64,000 bases of DNA. Origin: Branchiostoma belcheri (taxonomy: Eukaryota; Chordata; Leptocardii; Amphioxiformes; Branchiostomatidae). Shown here piece after piece: positions 23,284 through 34,951 of the stretch (position 1 is the stretch's first letter; each line of letters opens with the position of its first letter). The position numbers and the translations under genes were made by a program. The notes below the pieces were generated by a model. The model was not told where the DNA came from. It did no database searches and was given only the letters and a program-made list of their open reading frames with translations. The DNA lies in NCBI RefSeq assembly GCF_001625305.1, contig NW_017803713.1, positions 1,249,361-1,313,360 of the forward strand. Direction: 5' to 3'.

Positions 23284-25110
23284 ACGATACAAGCACTCCG
23301 AACACAAAAGAAGAATGAAGAAGAAGCTTAATACCGAATATGTCTGGTACTGAATAATTCATGCGGCGTGCAAATGTCTTTATTAAAGACTTAGCCAGGT
23401 ATTAACCTAACCACCCTGGCGTATGACTCGACAGCAACACAGGTGTTTGAGTGTTTGTTTGTTCGTTTGTTTGTTAAAGGGACTAACAGGTAAAACATTA
23501 TGATTCCAGGGTTTTATTTATGTTTATGATTGACTTCAGCCATAAAATGATATAAGTTACAGCTATGGTTATCAGTTCCACCAAATATATGAATGCTATT
23601 CCCCCGGCGTCATGGAGTTTTCATTGGCTGGTGCATAATTACAACATTATGGAACAGGCTCTTTACTCCGTACCCACATTCGAATACAAGATTTGTAAAG
23701 TCAAAATCGATCATCAAAATATTACCTTACACCTCATTTTGGATATGATTTCGCACTGCATGGGGGTTTCCGTGTCACCGATTCCCAGTATACCATATCT
23801 ATTTCAGGGTCATAGAAGAAGGCACTTTAAATGAAATTGACTCTGCTTGATTTCTTCCGACTAATACGACAAAACTAGACACGATGTAAAACTCTATACT
23901 ACAGATCCAACTGGCTATAATGGTAGGCCCTATGCAAGGCCAATACGAGACGTCATGTAATCATCTTATTTACTATTCTGTCCGCCTTTTTCTTGTAATC
24001 ATTATTCCATACTCTAATGTTTTGAGTGATTGGAGTTAGTGTAAGCTTTATTTAAGGCAGAAAAGGGCCAGTGACACTTTTACACTAAGTCCCATATTTA
24101 ATCACATAGGTGAGTGTGAGTGAGTTAAAATGTGATGTATGTGAGTGAGATCAATAAAGTCTATTTTACTCAAAGCAGGTGACATCATGATGCAAAAATG
24201 TCAACAATGTCAACAGAAACATGCTATCCTTTTATTATGATTCACATATTATAATAAACCTTCTTTCAAGTCAAAGGCAATAAAATCACATATGCAGTAC
24301 CCAATGCCATAGTCATTTAATAGTTAAACATATTATGTTAGAAGATTAATAGAACTATACACAAAATGATAACTGGTTTCGCCCCCTCCCCCCTTTTTTT
24401 ACGAAAACTAACACAAGACAAGTTTAGGTCTTTCCCTACCCACTATAAGGGTTTCTTCTTAATGACAAGCCAGGCAAGAACATTTGTTTACCATAACCAA
24501 GCACTTAAGGTACAGGAACCTTCTTTAATTCAAGCCGAGACAAAGTGTACATGGCAGTAAACAACTATCTCTTAACCCTACCTGGCTAACATTGCTGTAA
24601 GTGTTCTATTTGGTAAGTATGTATAATGGCACACATCTGTCTATTAATAAAATCACACATTTGTAATTGTACATAATATAAATTTTAAAGCTGTTATCAG
24701 TAGGCATTCCTTATGATAGCATGCAACTTTTGTCGTGTAAACAAAGCAGGTCATTTGAAATTGACACTCAATAAACGATAAGAACATATATTAATTAAAA
24801 ACAACCAAGAACGACCGTCTATAGGCGATAGGTATGGCCATAAATAGTGTAGTGTACTATTAAAGTAGTTTAGCACAGTATAGTATAGTATACTATTATA
24901 GTAAAGTTTAGTATAGTATAATATTGTAAAGTATTGTATGATATAGTAAAAGTACGAAAAAAGTTCCGATACAGAAAGCCACAAAGATAACAGGAACACA
25001 CCCTGTCAATCCTGGTCGTCACACATGTTTCGGACTGTCATTAACAAAACTATACGAACGTAGCAGCACATACCTAGCCTAAACGATCTTCGGCAGGCAA
25101 ATAGCATGGC

Positions 25111-28100
25111 CTAGTAAATATAGTAAAAGTGGAGAAAAAAGCCAATACAGAAAGCCACAAAGACGACAGGAAACACAATCCTGGCCACCCGGTCAATCCT
25201 GGCCGTCACAGCCTCTATCTTCTCCAGCTTCTCTGCCTCTTCCTCCGGGTCGATGATGGAAGGGGGGAAGGCGTACGAAGTAAACTCCGCGGGAATCGGG
25301 ACCGTGACCACCGGACTGTCCGGATCGCACACTCCGCGGAGCTGGTATACGGACTTGGCCCTGGGGATGGGCTTGCAGGTCTTGGCGATGTCGTCCGCCA
25401 TCTCCTCGGTGCCGTACACGGACTTCCAGCCTCCTCCTGCGGCCAGCTCCCACCCGACGCGCACCAGATCTTCGCTCGGGTTACGGACTGGCTGCCGCCG
25501 TCTCCTCAGGTTCATTTCCGAGGACTCCTGGTCCAACTTCTGCAGCGGGATCGACTCAGGACGCTGGGTCTTAGATCGCCGCTCTTCCTTCTTGGCCTTC
25601 TTGCTGGACTTCTTAAGCTTGCTGGCCTTCTTCTGCCCCTTGTCCTTTGGCGCCGCCGGTTCCGGACTATCCGCCTCGTCTTTGTCCTCGGGCCGGGGGA
25701 TGACGATCCACTTCTGGTCCGGCAGGCGGTGCCACATAATGTTCCCCGGGTCCTTCAGCTTCGGCCTGGGGATCTTGAACGGCCTGCTGATTCTATCGAA
25801 GGCGCTGACTCGGAGAGCACCCTCGGGACAGCGGCGGCCGAACAGCTCCTCCAGGCTGCTGGCAGGGGCGGTGGAGTACCCCGGGCGGGGGATCCTGATC
25901 GGAGGGTTCTCCTGCTGCTTCCGGACCTTCTTCTCCTCCTGTGGGTAACAGACATAACGGGATGTTTCAACTGTAAACTTTAGGGACAGAAAATTAACAT
26001 TATAGATGTAATAATCCGCAAAACGGGTATGTAAAATTTCAACGTTGACTGTAATAGGATGAAACTAACAGCAATATGTTATCATTTACCAAAGAAAAGG
26101 TTAGAAAACATCGTCAACATCGTCGAATATATCAAGAAGCTACCATCAGCAATATGTTAATATGTTATTATTTACCAAAGATAACAGATAGATGGCAATG
26201 AAAAAAAAAACATTCAAAACGATTAAAATATCTGTCAATATCTTTGTAATTCACATATTTTTGCAGTAGTGTGTCTATTTCGATGTCATTCAACCCAATA
26301 GAAAGACCTTAGTTTAGTTCTGATACCTTCTTCAGGCGACGGGAGTAGATAAAATGGACCAGTCCTGTCTCCAACATCATCAGCGTGATGAGAGCCTGGC
26401 ATCCTCCGAACCAGATGTCTACTGCTCTGGCTTCTGATATCTGTAAAGGATAAATTTATTCCTGTTAGTCTTGTGCTTTACACACGTTTCAAGCCAAACA
26501 TGAAGTAAAACAAATGTAGTTTACAATGCCTGGTTCTATGCTTGAATTAAGATTTTGGATCAGATACGGTTTTGGGTAGTCTCCGTGTGTCCAGGAACGC
26601 TGATTTGCCATAGGCATGGTTCTGGATACTCGTGGACTATCCAGAGTCGTGCCCAAGCTAGCCTGGCTTTAGTTAAAGTACTGTTCTGAATACAATACAG
26701 CCCTTACCCACGGCATCCGCACGCTGCTGCTCTGGTAGATCATGGCCAGGTACGTGGTGACGGCCAGGCTGAACCTGCCTGTGATGTCAGACAGGCGCAG
26801 CGGCATCCACAGCTGCAGGTAGGCCGACACGACCACCGTTACAGACGGCAGGAACACCCGCAGTACGGAGCTCATCAGCCGCCGACGCAGGTGCACCAGG
26901 ACGTCTATCGTGGTGTAGCCGTTGGAATCTTCATATAGGAAGAAAAACAAGGCAACGTTTTGCGTCAAATGTTAGACATTCAGGTTATAAGCTGCACAAG
27001 AAATCACATCCGAATCAAGCAACTTTAGGCAACTTTCAAAATCTGCTTGAGTAACTGTTTTCTTGTGTAAAAGAACGTTGCATGCTGTGTGTGATAGGTA
27101 TATCGCTGTATGTTTGGCATACCATATGATCTACTATGACGCTCAAACTCAGCTTATCTGATCCCATAACATTATCAGAGGCGGAGAAGAATTGTATAGA
27201 TCTTCCATAATACTCCAAATTAACAAAGAACTACATGTTATCAAAGGATACGTGAGAGATAAAGTTGCCTGGAATCCACGCTATTTTTAATTTTACTAGC
27301 TCAATTCACTCCTTTTGATCGCTTCCGGATCTCTACAGCATCTTTCTGCGTAGAAGCGACCAGAGGACACAACTAGAGCCAGAATTTTTAGGATGGATGC
27401 CAGGCCAGAGATGAAGTATGGTTGACAAAGGATGTTAAATTTTTAATCGTTGCTTTCTCATCCAGAACGACTGACCTGAGTGATAGTGGCGGCAATCGTC
27501 TAACTCCGACCGGCATGTTCCTACTGTCCTCCGGCACTGTCCACATTCCTCGCTTGCGTCACAAGACTCGTAACGTCCAAACAGACACCTGTCGATGTCG
27601 TAATCACAAGTCTTCTTGAAGAAGATGCAACCTGTAATCAATTGATAAAATCAATATGTAATATTTTGTGGAGATAGTTATAAGTGAAGGTGAATAATGT
27701 TTAATTTGTCTCATTCAGAATTTTAGAAATATCATTTGATTAAAGCAATAAGTAACCACTCGTGGTGATAATCAATGCACTGCACTAATAGTTAATGACC
27801 AAACATGTCCTATTCGTCTCATTATAAAATCAAAATCTTCAACTTCTTTTCTAGCTCTTACAGCTCACAGCCATGACCATTAAGTCAAAGGCAATGTCTC
27901 TTTGCATGCCATATTGCCATCATGTATTTGAACATGGCATGGCTTTGACGAATGTCGAAATATAGCAAATCACTAAATAGTCATATAAAACGCATATTAG
28001 CATCTGGCCATGGATGTAATGAGGAAGGACTTTACTTGGTTTCAACACAAAGAATGTACTTATAGTTAAATCTCTCTCCATGATAATACCATCACCTTTA

Positions 28101-31100
28101 GTGTTGGACATGAAGGAGTGGAAGGCGCCCTGGATCTCCACTCCAGTCAGCTCAAACTGAGACACAACTTCCGTCGCGTCTGTCTTGATCGCGGCCAACG
28201 TGACGTCATCCAGTGGCAGAAGCCGCAGTCTAGCTCCACCGTCTGTGTTAACGATACAGCTTTGTTTGAGTTCATATCTGCAGTGTTGCCCTGTGGTCTT
28301 ATAACACAATACATATTTTACAATACATATGTATATACAGGTATTGTACAATGTATTTCAATGCAATTTTAGGAATTCTCATAGAAAAACATACACGGAA
28401 AAACATGCACGGATTGTACAATCCATGATCCGAAGCTAAGGCCCTGATGAAGAGATATTACAACCTATTTTCATGCACAGAATACACAAACTGCGTATTC
28501 CTAGAGGTAGGAAAGTGGATCCATGATGTACATGAATGAGTACCATGACTTGTTACCAGTAAGGATTATGATACTAAATCTTTAAATGGGGGAGAAATGT
28601 TGAGTTTTAAGATGTCACCTGACCTACACAAGATGGCCTTTGGATCTTACGAAAAAAAAAAAAACTTATGCAAAGATTGCCTCGTGGAGTCCATTATAAC
28701 TTACATCCGCGCAGCTGCACAACGCAGGTCTGGGTGTCGAACGGGTAGTTCTTCAGCGATACTGAACACGACACCTTGAACTTCCGCCTAAAACAATAAA
28801 AGTGGCTACAACTGTAAGCAGCATAGTGTAAAAAGCATAGCTTAAGCAACATGGTGAATTAGCATAGTGTAAGCAGCATAGAGTAAGTAGCATAGCGTAA
28901 CTAGAATTCCGAGATCTCATACCTCCATGAAATATGATCTTGATATGTAAATGTAAATTTCTTCTTTAATTGTTCAAATGACCTCTGCATTAACATGATA
29001 TATGCATCGTGATGTATGTTAACTTTTGATTAACTTACAGATGTCCCAAGTATGACATTCTCATCATTCACCATTACGAAATCATAGAATTTTCACATTA
29101 ATTATGCAAATTAGGTCATCATTTGCATAATTAGTATCTGTTGAAGTTCCGCCTGCCATAGGTTACATAGTATAATGTAAAACACTGTAATTGTAGAATT
29201 TCCTCATTAATTATGCAAATAAAGTCCTCATTTGCATAATTTACATTTAATTATGTACATCTCTCTCTCAGCTACCTACACACCAAAAATAATGCAAATA
29301 TGTTGTTCCTGTCTGGACTTATTGGCTTTTAAACATTTCGCCAGAAAGTGCCCTGCAGTTCCAGAACAAGCCGCTAGGGGGCCCAAACTCATATGACTTC
29401 TTCCCAAGCACGAGAGCTACCTTCCATCAAAATTTCATGACCCTAGCATGTCCAGATCGCGAGATATCAAAACCGGAAGTTGCGCTGCAGTACCAAGGGA
29501 AGCCACTAGGGGGACAAAAATCTCATCATTTCCAGTTTTCGTCACACCCTACCAACACACCAAGTATGAAACCAATCCATCCAGGCGTTCTTGAGTTATC
29601 TTGTTGACCAACAGACAGACGGACGGACGGACGGACGGACGGACAGATAAACGCAACTGAAAATATAACCTCCATGACACATTTCATGGAGGTAATTACA
29701 TGCAGTATAGCGTGAGCAGCATAGTGTAAGCAGCATGGTGTACGTAGCATGGTGTAAGCGGCATAGTGTAAGCAGCATATTACAATGTACATAAGCAGTG
29801 TACGTAGAAAATTCAAGCAGAAAAGTGTGAGTAGCATAGTGTAAGCAGCATGGTGTGAGCAGTTTGTTGTGTAAGCAGCATGGTGTAAACATCACACTCA
29901 CAGACTAAGTACTAGACATCATGATATTGATAGTTCCATCTTGCAACAAAACTTGAGTTTACTACGTACATGAGAATATACTAAATTGCCATAGTTGTTG
30001 TTAGCTACAAACGTGCGTGTAATACCCCAACTTACGTCATTTTGTACACGACCAGTCCTTCCTCGTTCAGCCACCTCGATGACGCCTCGCCGTCCACGGC
30101 AGCGGCCTGACGTACCGTGGTGCCAAACGCCAGCGGCGGCGGCGAGACCAGGCTGTCAGGGGCCGGGACCCAGCCGTCGGTCAGTCCGCTCAGCGTCGAG
30201 TTGAACCAGGAGAACACGTACTCAATCGTCACGGACATGTTCTGGGATAGCAAAAAACAATATTGTCTGTCTAAAACGATAGAGCTAGTATCGCCAGTAA
30301 TAATGTCAAAAAACGTTACTGAAGCAAAATCCCTCATCAAGAATGTATAGAATGATACGGACGACCCACATGTAGTATCATTGCCATAAGAAGCATTACT
30401 GAAACAAAATCAAACGCTAAGGTTGTCTAGAATGATAAGGGAAACATGTCGTATCGTTAGTTACAATGTCATGAGAAAATACATATCACAACATAATTTT
30501 AAACTTAAAGGTAGTGTCTATAAACAATGACAAATACCGCATGTTTGTCAGAAAGCTGACCGACATGACGAAGGTAGGCTGATACAGCGATGTCAAATCC
30601 ACCACCTAATATTAAAAAGGGAATATAAACTGAGAAAATTACCTTTGTGGAAATAAACAATTAAAGAAGCTTGTTGTTATACACAAATGTATTTGTTGTA
30701 CACTATGCCTCATGTACATACATGTTTCAAGGTTGCACAATTTTAGTGGAAAGCTATTGTTTAGGACTAACCTTCTTAGGAATAAAAATTGTTAGTAAGC
30801 AGCTTAGTCAGTTAAAAAAAACATCCTCAGTTACATCATCTCAAACAAGTACATAGTCTATAGTGTAGTTCAATTATGCTTGGTATTTACAATCGAAGTA
30901 GTAGAACATGTAGTAGTAGTGGTAGTAGAAGTAGTAAAAGTAGTAGTTGATGAGTAGTTTTATATAGAAAATTCCTTAGTAAACCTAGTACTGGATGTGA
31001 AACATACCTTCGACTTCCAATAATAAGGTGCTCCTATTGTAACGCAATAAGTACGTAACATTGTAACGCGGCAGAATGGCCTCCGGTTCCGCTGTCTGTA

Positions 31101-31161
31101 GTCTCCTCGCCTCCAGCCACGTGTGTGTGCCGTTTGGGTCGTCTGTCGGGTTCAGCAACCC
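25111..31161 (-). CDS. Cys-loop channel core exons (copy C)
   Basis: Nine exons, same phases as copy B; lengths are identical except for the first, 154 bp here against 130 bp in B and 124 in A, because an AC-rich coding stretch (YNVTYLLRYN) is partly repeated. The Cys-loop exon is 28705-28787, the eight-cysteine insert 27476-27631, M1-M2 26708-26928 with arginine at 0' near residue 718, M3 26327-26440, loop plus M4 25111-25938. No frame lesion was seen. The M3-M4 loop is polybasic in its middle (KKASKLKKSSKKAKKEERR) and has IPRP motifs at three places. The intron between 28787 and 30036 holds a transposable element insertion. Confidence 0.87.
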
Positions 31162-32714
31162 CTAAAATTCCATTTCAATGTCAACACTTATTGCAAAGCG
31201 TTGTAAGGTACAAGACTACGAGCTAGTTCAAGTACATTGGTCTAGCACAGTTAACACATCGAGACGGCTACCATATAGCCACATATTATGTTGATAATCT
31301 AAACTCATCATTTTCCTGTTTTTATAGCATGGAGGTACGAGACATATGTATTGACCTAATAGTATATAGAAAGAAATTGTGTCGGGGCATGACATAAGTA
31401 CATGAAGCGTCATAAACTTGTTGGAACACCAAACTTACTTTTGTAACGACTTCTACAACTATAGAGATACAACAGTGAAATCAATACAATGTTTCACACA
31501 ATTTCATTGTTCAATGTATCGTCATATCCTATGATATTTTGTTACAAAACCACCATTTACAATATAATTATTACAATATAGGGAATATTGTTTATTCCTA
31601 GAACGAATTCTTAGATAGGATGCCATTTACCAAGTCGTGGAGCAGATTAGAATATTCCTTACAAAAAAGAGATAATTATACTTACATCGACAAATTGGAA
31701 TGTTGCTCCTGTAGCAAAATACAAAGCAAGCTTTACAATACCGTAGAACATGTCAGAGAAATACTGATGGGAAATGAGTAAATAGAAGAAGAACTTTATG
31801 GTATGACAGTTGTAGTGGATACAACGTATGGCAACAGATACATACAAAGTTGCTCTTGCTAACATTTAGCTCTCATTACTGACAGTTCTAAAAGGGAATG
31901 GTTCTATGTATTTAGGTAAGGTAGATCGATGTTTGTTATTTAGCAACAGCAACTTTGTACAATGTACAATTATGGGGCTATTAACTTTATGTTTATTTGC
32001 AAAGAAGACATCTGTAGATATGTGAAGAACTGACCTGTGCAGAGTTGAACTGCGTAGCACAGCTGAACATCTCTGGAATTCCCGTGGCAGAAGCTGTCCG
32101 GTTGGTTGGGACACTCGCGATCTCTCGTCTGCCGACCCAGTCCACAGCCGACGCTACAGTTGGACCAGGAGCCCCAAGCTGACCACGACTGTATCTCTGC
32201 GTATCAAGGAGATCTAGATCAGACGTTTAGCATAAAAAAACGAGCTTAAAGCTAGCATGAAGAGAAAAAATATGGCCCAATCATTTGCATGTACAATGTA
32301 TGTACATGTATTAACAACAGAAAACTATTCAAATACCGATAGGCTGTTAGCAGTGACAACAAAGGAAAGAATTGTTGATTGATAAGGGAGTAATGGCAGA
32401 AAAATACCAACAATTTTTCCAAATTTCTAATTGAAAAACAATAAGGGAGCTGAATTAATAGGCTGTTAATTACCATACAAACCATGATATAAAACTGATG
32501 TTACAATCAGTAACGATGCAGAAAATAACTGCTGTGTGTGTGTGTGTGTGTGTATGCGTGTATATGTGCGTGCTGTGTGGTTGTGTGTGTGTGTGTGTGT
32601 GTGTTTGTGTGATTTTGTATATGTGCGTGTGCCTGTGTTTGTGTGTGTGCTTGCATGTTAAACATTGTAAATGTATGTGTGATTGGTGTGTGTGTGATTG
32701 GTATGTATGTGATT

Positions 32715-32759
<45 letters not shown>

Positions 32760-34528
32760 GTGTGAGTTATGAGTGTGTGTGTGTGTGTGTGTGTGTTTGT
32801 GTGTGTGTATGCGTGCGTTTTGTACCTAACCTTTACACACTAGATCCGATCCCGTCCAGTTGCCTTGTGCATCGCAGGTCCTGACGACATCCCCAGAAAC
32901 CCCATGGAATCCTGGGAGACATTCATAGGTACACTGGCTGTTCCATTGGAGGGAGAAGCAGCTGCACCGAGGCGGGAGGAGGACGTGTTCTGGTGCTGGA
33001 GGATCATCACAGTCACGCTGGAATGTGTCTGTGTGAAGAACAAAAACACAATCTTCTAGCTGCTGTACTCTTTGTTCCTTAATCAATAATATATAAATTC
33101 ACTGTACAAGAAACTTCAAACAGACTTGAATTGTATCACATTAAAAATATTGTTCACCAGTAAGCCTCAGTGGAAGTCAGAGTGTAACTGAAATTGAAGA
33201 AGTCAACAAAATCTGCTTTTCAAGATCAAGATTTAGGTCTTTGTAATACCTAACATATTGATACTGAGGTTTACACACAAACACTGATAAAAAATCTTGC
33301 TACCATACCTGTTTCACAGATCACGCCATGTCTATGAGAACAATCTACATCGTCCCACGTATTAAGGCCGTTCCAGTACGCGGCATTCCTAATGCGAACA
33401 CAGCCTGCACCACCGCGGTAGGGTTGCCCGGGTCCCCAGTCGTTGAAACTTCCCAGTGGTTCTCCATCCTCCCACACGAAGTTTCCATGTTCTTCCACAT
33501 CGTTCAGTCCGATCCAGGTCTCCAAGCCGGGGTGGAGACAGTTCCGCAGTTCGACAAGGAAGTTGTTGGTCGTCTGGTCTTTGGGGAGAGCCAGGCGGGA
33601 GTAGTGGCATGCGCAGATACCTTTTGCTCCTTCGTATGTCACCCAATTGTCGAATACTCGGTAGCATTTGGACCCGTGGCTGTACCATTCAGGGCCGCAC
33701 CTAATTTCGGCTGTTGTGTCTGGAAGTAGATATGTACAGGGGAGGTTGAATAACTAAAAAAGAAGACTAGCAAATGAATAAAACTCGTGTGTATTTTGCC
33801 TCCGGCTTCAATAAAAGGTACAGGACATTTTAGGCTGTTCAATCTATGACAAAGAAAGCAGAAATATATAGATCAGAAAGGTGTGCAATTACAAAATCCC
33901 TTTCCTAGCAATTTAAAGAGCAATGGTAATTTGTGTGTTGGTCTAAAAGCCTTTTATATCTTATCAAATGATGAAGACAAAATTGAGATGTTTGACCATC
34001 CATGGTATACATTGAAATGTTCAAATTTCAACAGTAACTGTAGCTTTGGCTAACCTTGACAACGGTATGTCACTTCTAAGTACTTGGGGACACCGCTACA
34101 AGGGTCACCGAAGACCTGGTCATCTGCTGTAACGCAGCACAGCTGAAAACCATCACAGCGCTCCCTCATGGTGGACAGGCTATTGGGTGCTTGACAGCCT
34201 GTACTCGAATCATAGCCGCAGGTATGGTGAGCGGACGTTCGACCGTAGTTGGCATTCTCGATCAGGAGCGTCTGTCCCACGGAGCAGGACAGCTGCAAGG
34301 TTTGCCCCTCGCAGGCATGGTCCTGTATAGCTAGTGTAACGAGATGCATCATCGTTTTATAAAAAGAAAAGAAAGAAAAACAAAACAACACTATTTAGTA
34401 ATTGAGTTTTTGAATTCCAACTAAAAACATGTAGCACTAGATTATTGTTGTCCTTACTCACCTGGTTGCGCAGCGATGCCAAAAACGCAGCAGATTGCGA
34501 CGACACAACACAGTTGAAATCCTGTCAT
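25111..34528 (-). CDS. Copy C: SUEL-C-type lectin-sushi-TSP1-Cys-loop channel fusion, complete
   Basis: Fifteen exons assemble into one frame of 3162 bases (1053 residues plus stop): 34462-34528, 34055-34330, 33309-33719, 32831-33028, 32035-32196, 31686-31708, 31008-31161, 30538-30605, 30036-30241, 28705-28787, 28096-28290, 27476-27631, 26708-26928, 26327-26440 and 25111-25938. All junctions have GT/AG and matching phase. Approximate residues: signal peptide 1-22, SUEL 23-115, C-type lectin 115-252, sushi 252-318, TSP1 318-372, channel extracellular part 380-667, M1-M3 685-778, loop and M4 779-1053. Start chosen at the ATG of a hydrophobic leader (MTGFQLCCVVAICCVFGIAA). Predicted to be a plasma membrane channel subunit with a carbohydrate-binding head. 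Binding to glycans and its coupling to gating are inference. Confidence 0.8.
28921..29693. mobile_element. Transposable element insertion in copy C intron
   Basis: About 773 bp bounded by ACCTCCATGAAAT and its complement ATTTCATGGAGGT, splitting the 15-bp minisatellite. It has a GGAC tetramer run (29618-29645), CTTGAGTTATC-TTGTTGAC and two ATTATGCAAAT-type segments. It has no counterpart in the matching introns of A and B. A second ACCTCCATGA near 29667 forms a small hairpin with the right end. Confidence 0.7.
32035..32196 (-). CDS. TSP1 repeat exon (copy C)
   Basis: A 54-codon phase 1-1 exon, four codons shorter than in A and B. The peptide has EIQSWSAWGSWSNCSVGC and RQTRDREC and ends VQLC. 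The shortening lies between the fourth and fifth cysteines. The intron upstream is recognisably related to the one in copy A back to about 32500. Confidence 0.9.
32533..32821. repeat. (TG)n microsatellite between sushi and TSP1 exons of copy C
   Basis: About 290 bases of TG dinucleotides with interruptions. It lies where intron similarity between copies A and C ends. Confidence 0.9.
32831..33028 (-). CDS. Sushi/CCP domain exon (copy C)
   Basis: A 66-codon phase 1-1 exon. It begins DTFQRDCDDPPAPEH and contains the pattern CTYECLPGFHGVSGD, RTCDAQGNWTG and SDLVC, with the terminal tryptophan and cysteines of complement control protein modules. An extra CSC sits before the second canonical cysteine. 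It follows the C-type lectin exon and is separated from TSP1 by an intron containing a long (TG)n tract. Confidence 0.92.
33309..33719 (-). CDS. C-type lectin domain exon (copy C)
   Basis: A single 137-codon phase 1-1 exon. The peptide opens CGPEWYSHGSKCYRVFDN, has TWIGLNDVEEHGNFVWEDG, then NDWGPGQP and DDVDCSHRHGVICE. The WIGL core, WxDG and final cysteines are standard. The usual calcium and sugar motif position reads QPYRG rather than EPN or QPD, so canonical mannose or galactose binding cannot be assumed. The WND equivalent is WDDVDC, which could keep part of the calcium site. Confidence 0.93.
34055..34330 (-). CDS. SUEL-type (rhamnose-binding) lectin domain exon (copy C)
   Basis: A single 92-codon exon, phase 1-1. 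The peptide has HACEGQTLQLSC, the ENANYGRT motif, a CDGFQLCCV stretch where C is conserved, DPCSGVPKYLEVTYRC at the end and eight or more cysteines. The ANYGR motif and the DPC...KYLxVxYxC end are the signature of SUEL or galactose-binding lectin domains, as in sea urchin egg lectin and latrophilin. Members bind L-rhamnose or D-galactose. It is the first module after the signal peptide. Confidence 0.93.
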
Positions 34529-34665
34529 AATGTTTTAGTTTTCTTTCGTTTGTTTCCAACCAAACGAGTCAAAAAAGAGAAAATACAGAAGAAGAGAGGC
34601 ACGTGAAGTGCTCCCCTGACGTGACTGTGACGTCTGAAAAAATTCCAGTTGTGATACAAGGATGA

Positions 34666-34677
34666 TTGTGATAAATA
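34666..34677 (-). promoter_or_regulatory. Candidate TATA-like element upstream of copy C
   Basis: Reads TATTTATCACAA on the minus strand, about 138 bases before the ATG and matching the element before copy B. Conservation between the two flanks drops immediately downstream, towards the signal exons. Start site not observed. Confidence 0.3.
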
Positions 34678-34739
34678 GTTCAAGCGTAACCAATTTTTCT
34701 TCCCAAAAAAAATTAGCGTACACGACACACACGACATGA

Positions 34740-34951
34740 TAGCCTGGTATCCAGTGTATCATGGTTGGGGCGGCCGAACTCTCTTCGGGGCTACAGGAGC
34801 TCTCTACCGCCCGACAACAACTAGGCCCACGTGCAAGCCTCCTACGTGTATGACAAAACCACTACCGAACAGCTAGTTGAGCTGGGCGGGGGAAAATATT
34901 TCAGCCCCGAAGAGAGTCCACCAAGACCACGATAGACTGGACGCCAGGCTA
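34740..34951. mobile_element. TAGCCTGG-type inverted-repeat element upstream of copy C
   Basis: Left end TAGCCTGGTATCCAGTGTAT, right end complementary (ACTGGACGCCAGGCTA), with a second inverted pair GAACTCTCTTCGGGGCT and AGCCCCGAAGAGAGT inside. Same position relative to the gene as 23083-23283 before copy B. Confidence 0.75.

Larger units (their letters stand above)
22912..25110. other. Intergenic region between copies B and C
   Basis: No gene was recognised. The first about 700 bases are the 5' flank of copy B and match the 5' flank of copy C at about 34640-35350. They include an inverted-repeat element at 23083-23283. From about 23740 onward the sequence matches the 3' flank of copy B (about 10130-11460), as expected for the 3' flank of copy C. 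A TATAG-type array lies at about 24845-24955 and an M4 relic at about 24960-25050. Confidence 0.7.
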
